Shown one piece after another: positions 42,997-56,113 of a stretch of 64,000 nt of DNA. The position numbers were made by a program, and so were the translations under genes. This stretch comes from Glycine soja (taxonomy: Eukaryota; Streptophyta; Magnoliopsida; Fabales; Fabaceae): assembly GCF_004193775.1 (NCBI RefSeq), contig NC_041011.1, positions 17,131,173 through 17,195,172 of the forward strand, given 5' to 3'. The notes below the pieces were generated by a model, which saw only the letters and a program-made list of their open reading frames with translations, searched no databases and was not told the DNA's origin. How positions within the stretch are numbered: the first letter of the stretch is position 1; the number at the start of each line of letters is the position of its first letter.

Positions 42997-44501
42997 AAAA
43001 GGGAATCCCGTGCTATCATACATTCATTTAGGAAGTGACCTCAATATTCCTTCACCCTTTGCAAAGAATTCCATGCCCTTTATATTTACCTATGTATACA
43101 CACTATTGGAAAGCATTTCCCACGTTACTTAGGTGCAAAGTACCAATCATGGGGCAGCCCAAATTCTTACAAGCAAGTCCCTATTTTATGCTTTTCTAAT
43201 TCAAAAAAAACCAAATTTTGGGTTCCTAGTCACGAGTATGTTTTCTTGCATTGAAGCTAAAAAGTTTGGATTACTAAGCTTGGGATTGCATTTGGGCATT
43301 TATTTTGACTTTCCTATGCTGTCTCTACATACATAAAACAGCCCCACCATCCCAATTTTGCAAGATCACATTCATATATCATTGGGGCATTTCACCGAGC
43401 ACTTGGTGAGCGCATGTTTGGACATAAATTGCAAGAGGATGGGGACAATGTGGCATGCCCCATTGCTTCAGAATACAGCATAGGCCTAAGGCCTTCTCAT
43501 TCAAATCCTCAACTCAAGAAAACAAGCATAAAAACAAACCAAAACTGCCCCACAAATGTAAGCACATTCTCACAATTTGGAGCACCAAAAGATGAATACT
43601 TACTTGTTGGAGTGAATAATAACACCAAAAATGAAAGCAAAAGGCAACCGGAAGTGGCTTGAGGGAGCAAGAACCTCAATCCTTCGTGTTCTTTCTTTTA
43701 AATGAGGGGGGGAAGTTTTTGGATGCAAAAGCGTTCCCCTCCCTCGTTTTTTTATAATTTGGGTGCAGGGGTTGCTCACCCAGGCGAGCTCAGCTTGCCC
43801 AGGCGAGCTAACCTGCCATTTTTTTTTTGGAGGGGAACATTAACCATGTCCCCTCCTTCCTTATGGGTTAGTGTTTGCCTACTTGAACCTACTTAAGTTA
43901 GAATTAGGCGTCGATTATTTAAAACAAACAATAGTAAAAGAAAACTGCGAATGCAAAGGATACTGGGTTGCCTTGCAGCGACGTTCTCTGCTTGTTTAGC
44001 GCCGGGAAGGGGCAACGATCGGTCGGTCGTGACCCCATCCCCGCTTGCATCCGTCCCTATGTACCTACAAGTAAGAGCCAAATGATATGTGACCAATCGT
44101 GACCGGTCATCGTCTTACCTTGGTTGATTTTCGCAGTCAACTTGTCTTGACTTCTAACCGTGGCCTGAGACGATTCTGCTCCTTGCTATCACAAGATATG
44201 CATGTGCATGTGCATGTATGAATGTTTCTAATGCGATGATTTTATTTTAGTGAAGGCTGGTTAGATTCAATTTTAAATAAGCGTTTGGGGCACCCCATAC
44301 ACCGAGCGAAGAGGGCTCAAGTTATAACAAATCTAAGACACAAGGTTTGAAACCAAAGGGAGGACTGAAACCTCGCCCATCTTTTCTTTTCAAAGAAACG
44401 AGACAAATACAGTGAATGGGAATCCCTAGAGGAAACCAAGAAGAACGAGAAAAACTCATAAATAAAAAAACATGCAACGGTCCTCTCGATTGCCCTAGAT
44501 T
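42997..44501 (-). mobile_element. Non-coding region between pol and ORF3 of element C, with promoter-like unit
   Basis: On the minus strand from pol: a conserved GTCACGACCGACCGATC block (about 44015-44030), two inverted-repeat units with one base change each (43772-43808), TTATAAAAA box (about 43752-43760), GTAAGT donor (43603), then intron until D. The order is the same as in D at 34070-36204. Confidence 0.75.
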
Positions 44502-47500
44502 TCAAACGTAATATCGTTTAACTACATCGGAGTTCACGGGCGAGGGCAACTCCTCACCGTCCATGTGGGTGAGTATCAGAGCACCCCCAGAAAAAGCTCT
44601 TTTCACCATGAAAGGTCCTTCATAATTCGGGGCCCACTTGCCTCGATTATCTTTAACAGCGTGGGACATCTTCTTCAGCACGAGGTCCCCCTCGTTGAAC
44701 TTGCGCGGGCGTACCTTCTTGTCGAATGCGTTTTTTATCCTTCGTTGATACAAACGCCCATGGCTCATGGCGGCCAAACACTTACCTTCAATAAGGTTAA
44801 GTTGGTCGTAGCGTGCTTGAGCCCATTCTGACTCTTCTAGGCCTGACTCCGCCATTATCCTCTGAGAAGGAACTTCCACCTCAAACGGGAGTACTGCTTC
44901 CATTCCATAAACTAAGGAATACGGTGTTGCCCCAGTAGAAGTTTGTACCGAGGTTCTATATCCGTGTAGGGCGAAAGGCAACATCTCATGCCAATCTTTG
45001 TATGACACTGTCATCTTTTGAACAATCTTCTTAATATTCTTATTCGCAGCCTCTACAGCTCCATTCATCTTTGGCCGATAAGGGGTAGAGTTATGATGCT
45101 GGATCTTGAAGTCTTCGCACATCTCCTGCATCATCTTATTGTTCAGATTGGTTCCATTGTCAGTAATGATCTTCCTGGGGAGTCCATATCGACAAATCAG
45201 CTCCTTCTTTATGAATCTAACTACCACATTCTTTGTGACATTAGTATAAGAAGCTGCTTCGACCCATTTGGTGAAGTAATCTATCGCCACAAGAATGAAG
45301 CGGTGACCGCTCGACGCTTTGGGTTCGATGGCCCCAATGACATCTATTCCCCACATGGAAAAAGGCCAAGGGGCAGACATAACATACAGAGGATGTGGCG
45401 GAACATTGACATTGTCCGCGTATGCCTGACATTTATGGCATTTCCTTACATGAGCACAACAATCGCTTTCCATGGTAAGCCAATAATAACCGGCCCTAAG
45501 GATTTTTCTGGCCATAGCATGCCCATTGGCATGTGTCACAAAGGAACCCCCGTGGATCTCCTCAATCATGAAGTTCGCCTCTTTGGCATCTACGCATCGT
45601 AGGAGGGTCATGTCGTGGTTTCGTTTGTAAAGGATAGTACCACTTACAAAGAAACCAGTAGCCAATCTGCTCAACGTCCTTTTGTCATTGTCGGAAATCC
45701 CTGGTAGGTATTCTTTGTTCTCGACATACTGCTTGATGTCGAAATACCATGGTTTCCCATCCCGCTCTTCCTCTATTGCATAACAATATGCCGGCCTGCC
45801 TTGAGATTTGAATTCGATGTACGGCAGATCCCCGTGTGGGGCGAGTTGAAACATGGATGCCAGGGTGGCTAATGCATCAGCCATTTGATTCTCTTCCCGA
45901 GGTATGTGGTGGAGGAAATGTCGTCAAAGTACTTGGCTAACCTCAAGATGTGAGTTTGGTAGGGTATCAACTTCGGATCCCTAGTTTCCGATTCTCCCTT
46001 CAACTGGCGTATCACCAAAGCTGAGTCTCCATACACCTTGAGTAGTTTTACATCAAAATCAATGGCCGCCTGAACCCCGAGGGCGCATGCTTCGTACTCG
46101 GCCATATTGTTGGTACAATCAAAACCTAGTCTAGCCGTGAAAGGAATACACTGATCATCCGGGGATACAAGGACTGCCCCTACTCCGTGGCCCAAAGCAT
46201 TGGATGCCCCATCGAAGCAAACAATCCATTTGTTTATGTCTTCGTGCGTCCGCTTCTCTTCAAACAGGGCCATGATATCTTCGTCTGGGAACTCGGGGTG
46301 CATCGGTCGATAACCCTGGAGGGGTTACTAGGCCAAATAATCTGCTAAGGCACTTCCCTTTACCGCTTTTTGGGTGACGTAAACGATATCGAATTCAGAT
46401 AATAGTACCTGCCACCTAGCGATTCGTCCCGTGAGGGCCGGTTTTTCAAAGATGTACTTCACAGGATCCATTTTGGAAATAAGCCACGTGGTATGGCTGA
46501 GCATATACTGCCTAAGCCGATGTGATGCCCATACCAGAGCACAACACGTCCTTTCCAGCATTGAGTAATTCATCTCACATGCGGTAAACTTCTTGCTCAG
46601 ATGGTAGATGGCTTGCTCCTTTTTTCCCAGAATCATCATGTTGACCCAACACGCACCCCATAGACTCGTCCAACACGGTCATGTACAGGAAAAGAGGTCT
46701 CCCTGTTACAGGTGGCATGAGCACCGGGGGATTTGCGAGACTCTGTTTGATCTTCTCGAAGGCCTCTTGGCAGTCACTGTTCCACACGACCGCCTAGTTC
46801 TTACGTAAAAGCTTAAAAATGGGCTCACAGGTAGGGGTGAGTTGCGAGATAAATCTCGCGATATAATTCAACCTGCCCAAAAACCCCCGAACCTGCTTCT
46901 CCGTGCGTGGTTCCGGCATTTCAAGGATGGCCTTCACTTTCTCGGGATCTATCTCTATCCCTTTCTGACTTACGATAAATCCTAGCAACTTCCCCGACTT
47001 CACCCCAAAGGTGCATTTGGTTGGGTTCAGTTTTAATTGGTATTTCCGCAATCTTCCAAACAGCTTACGCAGATTGACAACGTGTTCGTCCTCAGTCCGA
47101 GACTTAGCAATCATGTCATCTACGTAGACCTCTATTTCCTTATGCATCATATCATGGAACAACGCCACCATGGCACGCTGATAGGTTGCCCCATCATTTT
47201 TCAGCCCGAAGGCCATCACTTTATAGCAGAATGTCCCCCATAGGGTGACGAAAGTGGTCTTCTCTATATCTTCGGGTGCCATCTTTATTTGATTATACCC
47301 CGAGAAACCATCCATAAATGAGAAAAGGGAAAATTTGGCTGTATTATCTACCAATATATCAATGTGTGGCAGGGGAAAATTGTCTTTAGGACTGGCTCGA
47401 TTCAAGTCCCGGTAGTCTACACACATTCGAACCTTGCCGTCCTTTTTCGGGACTGGGACAATGTTGGCCACCCACTCCGGGTACCGTGCCACAGCTAAGA

Positions 47501-47953
47501 ATCCTGCATCACACTGCTTCCTTACTTCTTCTTTAATTTTTTAATGACATCTCGAGTTTCATTCTTCGTAACTTTTGCTTAACCGGAGAAGACCCAGGAT
47601 TCAAAGGCAACTTATGTTGCACAATGTCGGAATCCAGACCGGGCATGTCTTGATACGACCACGCAAAGACATCTTGATACTCTTCAAGAAGGGTTATTAA
47701 GCCTTGACGGATAGGCGCGGTCATACCGGTTCCTACCTTCACTTCTTTCTTTTCCTCCTTGATCCCCAAGTTTACCAATTCAGTTTCTTCTTGGTGAGGC
47801 TTCATTTCACGTTCTTCCTGAGCGACCAACCTCTCCAACTCTGGTGACAGGCCGTCCTCTTCCTCTTCCTCGTTTATCATTTGGCTTATATCTCGATCGA
47901 AATCAATTGTCAAACCCTCGTTGTTAGGATCCTCGAAAAATCGACCCTCATAT
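44502..47953 (-). pseudogene. Pol of element C, broken
   Basis: Same domain order as D's pol. Lesions: a stop after MKLEMSLKN (about 47542) before RT; a stop at LLRKN (46794) after RT; a frameshift in the first RNase H near 46610-46640; a stop after ADYLA (46328); a frameshift near 45880-45900 in the archaeal-type RNase H. The RT core (47492-46794, with YVDDMIAKS) and the integrase segment (45884-44502, 460 codons with the DNGTN and GAVEAANKN motifs) remain open. The first exon codons (YEGRFFEDPNNEG) correspond to D's exon after the intron. Non-functional. Confidence 0.93.
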
Positions 47954-48105
47954 CTATACCAAACGAGACAAAAGAAACAAAAACATGCAAAATGATATGA
48001 GAAAAGGTGGAACTGTAGGAATAGATGAAACAAGATCTCTTTGTTTATTTAATAAGGTATGTTTCACAAAACAAAAGAGAAAGGAAATCTATAGGCTCTA
48101 ATTAC
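47954..48105 (-). other. Putative 152-nt intron between protease and RT of element C
   Basis: On the minus strand GT at 48105-48104 overlaps the gag-protease stop and AG at 47955-47954 precedes the pol exon. Same phase as in D although the intron interiors differ. Confidence 0.7.
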
Positions 48106-51100
48106 ATTGAATCAGCGGTATAGACTTCTGACTGGCTTAGCACGAGCCAGTTCCCCACTTGGGAATTGGGGTGGCATGGTTGCACAAAACTCGGCGGGTC
48201 TTGAGGGAACTCCTCTTCTATTGCAGCCACCTCCTCCTCGGACACCATTCCAGCGCTGGTGAAACACTGGCTAATACGGTCGGGCCATACCCTATCCGCC
48301 CGAAATCTTGATGGCACATTCCTCCTCCCCGGCATCCCGGGTTCATACCCCAATCCATACTTGTATGGATTTCCCTTAATATTGACCACGTCGGCATTCC
48401 CGAGGCAGTCTTTGCCTAGACCCATTCCGGGCTCAAATCCGTTCCTGAGCATAACACGTGCCACCATTATGGCTGCACTGGAGAGAGAAGGTAGCGACGA
48501 ACTTGGTTCCACCGAGGCGCAGCTCACCACCTCAAAGGATTGGAAAGCCGTTTCCAATGATTCTTCTGCCGCTTCCACGTACGGTGTGGAGGAGGGGCAG
48601 CTCACTCACATATCCTCTTCACCCGACATTATCACTAAAAGTCCACCCACTGCGAACTTCAATTTCTGGTGAAGCGTTGAAGGGACCTATAGGCGGGATT
48701 TATATCCATTACTTGAAACACCCAGGGCATGAATCCACGGTCTTCCCAGGGCATGAATCCACGGTCTTCCCAAGAGGCAACTATAGGCGGGATTTATATC
48801 CATTACTTGAAACACCACGTTGCAAGTGTGGGGGCCTATCTGAATGGGAATGTTGATTTCCCCCATCACTTCCCGCCGAGTACCATCAAAGGCTCGCACC
48901 ACCATCGAGCTCGGTTTTAAACGTGACGCACTAAAAGGAAGCTTTTCCAAAGTGGTTTTCGGCATTACATTTAAACTTGATCCATTGTCGATAAGTACCT
49001 TTGCGACAACGTGGTCCATACATCTCACCGACACATGTAGAGCCTTGTTGTGTCCTCTCCCCTCAACGGGAATCTCTTCTTCTGCAAACGCGATGTAGTT
49101 GTTGGTGGTTATATGGTTAACGATGCCTTCGAAACCCTCCACTGAGATATCATGTGCTACATGGGCATCGTTAAGGACCTTCATCAACAGCGCACGATGA
49201 GGCTTGGAGTTTATTAGTAGTTCAAGCAAGGAGATCCTTGCTGGAGTTTTATTTAGTTGCTCGACTACCTTAAACTCGCTTTGTTGGATGAGGCGGAGGA
49301 ACTCTTGGGCCTCTTCCAAGGTCACTGTTTTTCCTTGAAGGCCTTCTTTCTTTTCGGCCCCTCTTCCCACTGGAGGATCTACTTCTTTCGAGGGGGTGGC
49401 TATGTCTGTGGGCTCTTGGACCATGGGCGCTTTTCCTTTAGAGGGCAATTCCGCCGGGTGAGGGGAAGCGAACACCCGACCACTGCGGGTTACACCACTG
49501 AGGCCGGTGATGTTGGTTACCTTAGCTGATAGGGAGTCAACTTCGGTTGCAACTCTTTCGCTGGACGCGGGAGGGGTATACTTCCACGGAACGACCTTAT
49601 TACTTTGATATGCAAATGGCGTTGGCTTGGGCGCCGTCCGGGGGTATATGGGTGTGGAGCCGGTCCCTTTCCTAGTAAAACATATCACTAGGGCCTTGGG
49701 GGTTAAAGGAACCTTCTTCTCTTCCGACTGCATGCAAATTTGTGGTTCTTCCCTCCCTCCTATGAACTCTTCAAGCTGCCCGCAATCCATGAGCCGCTGA
49801 AGCAATTCTTCCACCGTGGGACAGGTTTCTATGTCATGCGACTCCCCGAGGTGAAACAAACATTCATCCCTTTCGTCTCCACCACGGGAGACCATGCACG
49901 CCGCTTGCAGTGATTGATAGATGAAGTGTCTAGAAGTAGCCACCTCTCCTGATCTCTTTGCCCGCGATGGGCCATCCTCTTCGACGGCGTTCACGCTATC
50001 CCCTCCATGACTAGCTAGCGGGTTGGTTTTAACATTTGGGCCTTCCTCCTGAAACGCTAGCCAGCCGACACTAATCAGGTGCTGTACTTTATACTTGAAC
50101 GGGATGCAGGAGTCAATATTGTGTCCGGGAACTCCACTATGGTACACACACTTGGCACCCGGGTCATACCACTTGGGGTAGGGTGGCTGGAGAACCTTCC
50201 CGGGTATGACTACCACCAAATGATTCTCCAATAATGAAGGCCATAACTCGGAGTATGCCATGGGAATAGGAGGGAAGTTGTCTTTCGGGGGCGGGTGCTG
50301 TGCATATTTATAGGTCGCGCCGGGGGCTGTATTATTAACTTGCCGGGGTGCGGCTGGAGCTATGCATTGGGCCGGCGCTCTTTCTGCTGCGGGTGGTCCT
50401 TTTACTTGAGTCGAGAGGGAATTCCCGGCTCGGATTAAAAAATTTGGGGGATTGGGCTGGTATGAGCTTTGGATATTTTGGGGTGCTTTCATCCATGTTG
50501 GGGCGGTGGTGACCGCGTGGGCGTCTCCTTCCTTTTTCCTCGTGCCCACTATTGGGGCTCTTCTGTTGTTGTTGGGGGCCATATTGGCAGCATATTCGAA
50601 CTTGCCTTTTCGTAGTCCGGATTCAATCCTTTCTCCGCGCGAAGACGAGATCCGCAAAGTTAGCTGGCATGTAGCCTATCATCTTTTCATAGTAGAACGT
50701 GGGTAACGTATCTACCATAATTGTGATCATCTCCCTCTCCGTCATGGGCGGTACGACTTGGGCTGTGAGATCTCTCCATCTCTGGGCATATTCCTTAATG
50801 GACTCATGCTCTCGTTTAGTCATACCCTTAAGCTGGTTCCGATCGGGAGCCATGTCCGTATTGTACTGGTACTGCCGAATGAAGGCAGTTGCCAAGTCCT
50901 TCCATGATCGGATCTGGGAAGCTTCCAGATTGGTATACCATGCTACAGCTGCCCCGGCCAAGCTGTCTTGAAAGAAATGAACCAACAATTTTTTGTCCGT
51001 AGAATACGCCCCCATCTTTCGGCAATACATCCGAAGATGCCTCTTCGAACATGTCGTCCCTTTGTACTTATCAAAGTCCGGTACTTTGAACTTGGGAGGA

Positions 51101-51696
51101 ATGACGATATTGGGCACGAGACATAAATCCACTAAATCCGAGAATGGGTAATTGCCAAGGCCCTCGACTGCTCTTAACCTCTCTTCAAGCGCCTCAATCT
51201 TTCCCTTATCTTCCGCGAAGGGAACAGATTCTTTTACGGGTGTGGGTGAGGCCGGGATATGGCGGACTATGTTCGGTTGGGGTAGTTCATGTGGGGACGG
51301 ATCTTTGAGGTGGAGCAGGGGGCCAAGATGGGTATCTCCTTCCCCATCGTCTTGCCCGGGATAGTCTTCATAAGGTGGGAGTTGCCCCTCGAAAGTAGGG
51401 GCTTGGCTTAAATCATCCGGGGTGGCACGGGGGGTGAAGTGCGGAGGCAAGCCATAAGGATAAGCTTGTGGACTATACCTTCGACCGAACACGGCCATGT
51501 TTCTGTCTAGGCCCGGATTCAAGGCGGGTTGCAGCACCGGCTCCGCTTCCCTAACTGTACTAGAGGCGGTTGCCGTGGCTTTATCCTCTATGGTTTTCTG
51601 GAGTTTTAACATGACCTCCGAAATGGAAGCCATTTGATCTTTCAAGGCCGATAGATCGGCCTTCATCTGTTCCTGCACGCCCTCTTCATTATCCAT
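48102..51696 (-). pseudogene. Gag-protease of element C, broken
   Basis: Starts MDNEEGVQEQMKADLSALKD at 51696. The gag core is intact up to about 50640, where a single-base shift separates the N-terminal frame (ending VFARRKD) from the next one (49 codons later in step with D). That frame runs to 48687. It holds the linker absent from D (QSEFKVVEQLNKTPARISLL) and the protease site IDNGSSLN. A local tandem duplication (48690-48830, GRPWIHAL repeated) destroys the protease C-terminus. A third piece (48605-48102) carries the G-patch (NGFEPGMGLGK). It cannot make a working protease. Confidence 0.92.
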
Positions 51697-51933
51697 TTTT
51701 TTGGATCGAGTGTTATAGGGGTGCCTTGGTGTTTTCTTAGTTATGATGAAATTCCTAAAGAAATAAACAACGGTGAGTATGCCTCCAAAACATGAGTATG
51801 AAAATGGATGATCGGAGCACTTGGATCCACCCCAAGGTTTTTAGATAATGTGATGAGTCCAGAACTTCTCATTTTATAAAAAGAACAAAGCTTTCATCTA
51901 GCCAAGATTATACAAAAGGTGTTACAAGAGAAC
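51697..51933 (-). mobile_element. Spacer between ORF1 and gag of element C
   Basis: On the minus strand it contains the acceptor TTATTTCTTTAG/GA (about 51758) upstream of gag. Confidence 0.6.
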
Positions 51934-53796
51934 CTAACGATTCTTAATTATATGGGCCATCAAATCTATCATGTGTTGACAGTAATTGATTAGCCCATGA
52001 ATCTCCTCGGGGGCCATACACACTTCGGCCATGGCTTTTGCTTTGGCCAATAGACGCGGGAGGTCTTGTCTTCCATTCATGGTCAAGGCGAACCTATCCA
52101 TCCACATAGTCACTTCTTGATGCAACGCATCAATCACCCTCCCTCTTGCTTCTTTCTCGGCGTACACTTGTGCAAAATCTTCCACTAGCTTTTGTTCATG
52201 GGCCACAGACTGGTTCAACTCTTCCTTGTATTGCCCTATGATAGCTAGCATGCTTTGCTCCGTGGCTTCCAAGTGTTGAGCCAAACTCCTTTTGGACCTC
52301 GCGCAAGCAACTAACTCCTCTTTTAAGATCATGCCATGCACCCGTGACCGATCTCTCTCCTCTCTTCGGAGCTTGAGCTCATTGTTACTACCCCACAATG
52401 CTCCTCAGAATTTCTCTCGGCCATATTCCTCCTTGCGGGCCCTTTTGGTCTCTTGTTCAAGGGCTTTTGCAGTGGCCGCGTTTTCCTCTTGTAACTCGGT
52501 GCACTCCTTCCGGATGTGTGTAGCAGCTGATTTGAACTTCTCCTTGGCGAGTCTTGCCTTCCCTAGCTCTAATTTTAGAGCTCGGACTTCTTCATCTTCC
52601 TCCGGAGCTTCGAAGTTCTCCTCATTGATAACTTTCAATTTGGAGAGCCAATCTAACCCTCGTGTATGAATTCTTAGCCATCCATGATAACCTCCGATGA
52701 CGCCACTTCGGATGCCTCTAAGCTCCTTGTCTTTCCTCAACGGACTCCTCCACGCTTTGTGGATTCTTTGTATAACCTTGAGACCTTGCGCGCCTAGATC
52801 CCTCACAAGGAAAGGCGAGAGACTTTCTTTGGTTGGCGCTCCCCTCATGGGATACCCTAGCTATCTTATGGCGAGTGCGGGATTATAATTAATACACCCC
52901 CTAGTCCCTATCAATGGAATATTAGGGTAGTCCCCACACAAGAAAAGAACTCCTTCCTTGCCTTCCTTCCAACGAGGAAACCAATTGATCGCGCTGCCCC
53001 CTATCCCAGCCAAATGTTGGTCCCAATCGACTCTTCCTTTTTTGGCGCATGAGCGATAGCTTTGAAGCGGACACGGGTGTCTCGTGTCTTGTTGGAATAG
53101 GTGTGAAATCAACCACACACAGAGAGCGGGTAAACAATAGACAATCCGTGCACTGTTTTTCTCACACCTCCGGTCAAAGGTGTCAAACAAATCTGCCAAG
53201 ATAGCCACCACTGGACTTTCCTTGCTATGGTGATATGCCAGGAAAGCATCAATGGCGGCTAAGTCTACCAAACCGTCGACGTTCGGGAAGAGGACAACCC
53301 CAAAAATCAGCAAAGCTAAAATATCTGCCAACGGGCCCCACTTCTCTTGGCTCGCCATATCCCTTGCCTTACCTTCCAAGTATTTCCGAGGCAGGCCCAC
53401 TACGCCGTTCTGAATTTTCTTCGTGCGATCCAACTCTTTTGCTGAATCACCAACCACAGCCGCAATCTTGCTCAAGGAAGGAAGAAAGCCGGAGAAAAGA
53501 TACGGTTTTCTCCCCCCAAGAGGGCATCCTAATATTTCCTCAAACTCTTCAATAGTTGGTACCATTTGGAAGTCCCCAAACGTGAAACACCTCAACGGAT
53601 GGTCATAGTATTGGGCGAGGGATACTATAGCTTCCGTGAATACCTCCGCTGTGGCCAAATCTAGAATCTTCCCGTACACCTTGCGGAAGGCTTGCCTTTG
53701 GAGAGGTCCCATCAATCGTCTTAATTCCTTGGGGACATCTAGACCTTTAACCTTGACTTGATAAAACCTTTTTCCGTTTTGATTTGTCCCCATCAT
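51934..53796 (-). pseudogene. ORF1 of element C, with two premature stops
   Basis: Starts at 53793-53796 (MGTNQNGKRFYQVKVKGLD) after a TTTTTTAG/GTAAATG acceptor. The DUF7745-like part is open to a stop at 52861 (after NPALAIR). The frame continues (LGYPMRGAPTKES) to a second stop at 52405 (after EYGREKF), then through the coiled coil to LMAHIIKNR at 51934. The two single-codon stops in otherwise collinear sequence indicate recent decay. Confidence 0.92.
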
Positions 53797-54491
53797 TTAC
53801 CTAAAAAATGGGATGGATCAAGACTTCGACATGAATGATGCAATGCGTATGCATGAAACAGGAGGAAAACAACACAAAGGGGTAATATATACATACGAGA
53901 CTGCAGAGATCCAATTTTAATGCTACGTTTTGGGCATGATGGCGCCTCAATGTAGTATTAAAAAGGTTATGTATTACTCTAAAGAAACCAAGCATTACTA
54001 GCAAAACTATAAACTGGTGCTATTTACCAAAAAAAATGCATGAGAACGAATGGCACGGAGCTTGTTTGCTCTTTTGCCCCTATTTGGGAACCTATAGGAC
54101 AATATCTAGGGGTCTCTAATAACTACTCCCCAACAATTTATAACCCACACGGCTGTTTTCTAGAGGTATCATCACTCAAGATAATAATATTGTAGCGGTA
54201 TGGAATACCAGGACAACACATTATAAAGAGAGAAAGCTCTAGACGAGGTTTCACTATTATCAAGCAAGTCGGAGACCTAGCATGATGATAGATTCACCTC
54301 CACTCCTTAAATTCCCATGAACCCAGGTATAGGGCCCCCTTTTTTTTACTCAAACCCGTGGGTGCTTAGAATGCAGTGTAAAGAATGCGAAATATACAAC
54401 AATTATTTACATTTTACACAGTTCAACAAATGCACACACGAAGTTTCACAAATCCACAATTCCTTAAAATAGGCCTAACTCACAAAAATAG
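53797..54491 (-). mobile_element. Leader of element C
   Basis: Non-coding, related to the leaders of D and L0 in parts (CAAGCAAGTCGGAGACCTAG at 54257-54276). Confidence 0.75.
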
Positions 54492-54509
54492 TCCCCAGTG
54501 GAGTCGCCA
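54492..54509 (-). other. Primer binding site of element C
   Basis: On the minus strand TGGCGACTCCACTGGGGA, two bases from the LTR end. Same tRNA-Arg type as L0. Confidence 0.85.
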
Positions 54510-54511
54510 AC

Positions 54512-56113
54512 TGTCGCAACGTGCCCTTCGCGGGCGAGCGAGGGCGAGGCTCACGGGTGCGCTTTCCAAAGGAGGAAAGATGCGCGGAGTCGCCACCAAT
54601 GTTTATTTGTGGAAAACGTCGGAAAAACCGAAGGAAACCGGTCAAAATGAAAATTCTAAGTTCGGGAGTTGTATTTACGCTTGAGGAAGGTATTAGCACC
54701 TCTTACGTTTGTCTCAAAGGACAACAACCTATTTTTAGAATAGTGGAAATTGTGTTACCTTAACTTTTATTTCTTTTTTATTTTTTGAGGTCGAAAAAAA
54801 GCGGGGCTTTTGCTCCTACGTACCCTCCTTTGGAGAGGAAATCAGACCTACGTAGTTCTGTCTTATAAGTGAATCAAGTGATTCTTTTTACTTGAAAGGT
54901 GATCATTTCAAGGCGTTGGACCTTAAAAATGATCCATTTTACTTGGTAAGAAACTGAAATGATAAACTTTCAAAACCCTATTTTTTGTGGACGAGCTTGA
55001 CTAGGCGAGTTGATTTTAGCCTTAATTTCACTTTAGTTATTAGTCAATTCAATTAAGAATGAGAAATCCCAAAGAGAAAACGTCCGATTGATTTTGCGCT
55101 TTATTTTACTAAAAGGGTATTTTTTGATTATTATATTATTACTTTCCCTCTTTTTTGATTTCCGACGTGGTTACGGCACGACCGAACAGTTGGAATTCAT
55201 TTTAACAGAAATTAACGAATGATACAATTCAAATGATCGGTGGAAATTTATTTTATTTATAGATTAAGCGAGAAATGACTTAAATAAATGGCTTAAGCAC
55301 ATCAAAAGGGGGTATAAAAAGCAAATGAAAACGAGAATAAAAATACATGAAACAAAATGTGGACCACCACGGGTACATAGAATGAATTGAAAAGCTCGGT
55401 TTGAGGTACTTACCCGTTGAAGACTGAAGAAAATGAAGAACGAACGATGAATCTTGAAGAACGGTCGAGAATCTTCGCGTAATTACTCACGGAAACGTTA
55501 CGGAAGCGCCTCGGCTTGGATTTTCTTCACGGAAATAATTTTCCTCAGCAATTTCGAGGGAGAGAGAAGTGCCAAGAAGGCTGAACCCTTTTCTTCTTCA
55601 CTCCTCCCCCTATTTATAGCAAAATAGGGGAGGAGCTTGCCACCCAGCTCGCCTAGGCGAGCAAGGTTGCTTCCTCCAGAAGCAACAACCTTCTAGAGGA
55701 AGGATCTGGAAGGCCAAAGTGGGCCAGATTGCTATTTGTACCCCCCTTTTTACTAAATGCACCCCCTTCTATTTTTTGGTAATTCTTTTTCCATAACGTT
55801 ACGAAACTTCACGAATTTCGTAACGATACTTATTTTTCTTCCGCAAGGTTACGAATCCTTACGGATTATGTATTTACTCTTTTTTAGCTTTCGAAGAAGT
55901 TACGGAAACTTATGGATTGCGCAAAATCACCTCTTTTCGATTTCCGCCACATTACGGAATTTCACGGATTGCGCAAGCCTGCTTCCTTTTGATTTCTGGC
56001 ACGTCTCGGGACTTCACATATTGTGCAACAAAGGACGTCAAGTGTCTCGAAGCGGCCAATCAAAGGTTGTATATCATCAAATAATAATCCGCGGACGAAA
56101 TTAGGGTATGACA
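54512..56113 (-). repeat. 5' LTR of element C
   Basis: 1602 bp, TGTCATACCC at 56113 to GCGACA at 54512 on the minus strand. Paired with 15460-17080. One GCTCGCC unit. Confidence 0.93.

Larger units (their letters stand above)
22299..43603 (-). other. Putative intron upstream of ORF3 in element C (interrupted by D)
   Basis: On the minus strand the donor CAACAA/GTAAGT lies at 43603 and the acceptor TTTGTTCTCGCAG/GAAATG ends at 22299. Without D the intron is about 1.0 kb. D carries the same signals at 34995 and 36204. Splicing is inferred, not shown. Confidence 0.55.
15460..56113 (-). mobile_element. Element C: Tat/Ogre-like Ty3/gypsy retrotransposon, broken copy
   Basis: On the minus strand: 5' LTR (54512-56113), primer site, leader, ORF1, gag-protease, intron, pol, a non-coding region with a promoter-like unit, ORF3, a 123-bp repeat array, polypurine tract, 3' LTR (15460-17080). 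It is about 20.35 kb without D, which sits in the presumed intron before ORF3. Flanks GACCT/GGCCT differ at one base. The LTRs differ at about 43 of 1600 aligned sites by eye count plus one 19-bp unit, suggesting roughly 1 My. Every ORF carries stops or frameshifts. Confidence 0.93.

Noticed and set aside
44565..45602. Plus-strand frames opposite C's pol and minus-strand frames opposite D's gag and pol
   Set aside because: Shadows of the real coding strand; their translations match no family.
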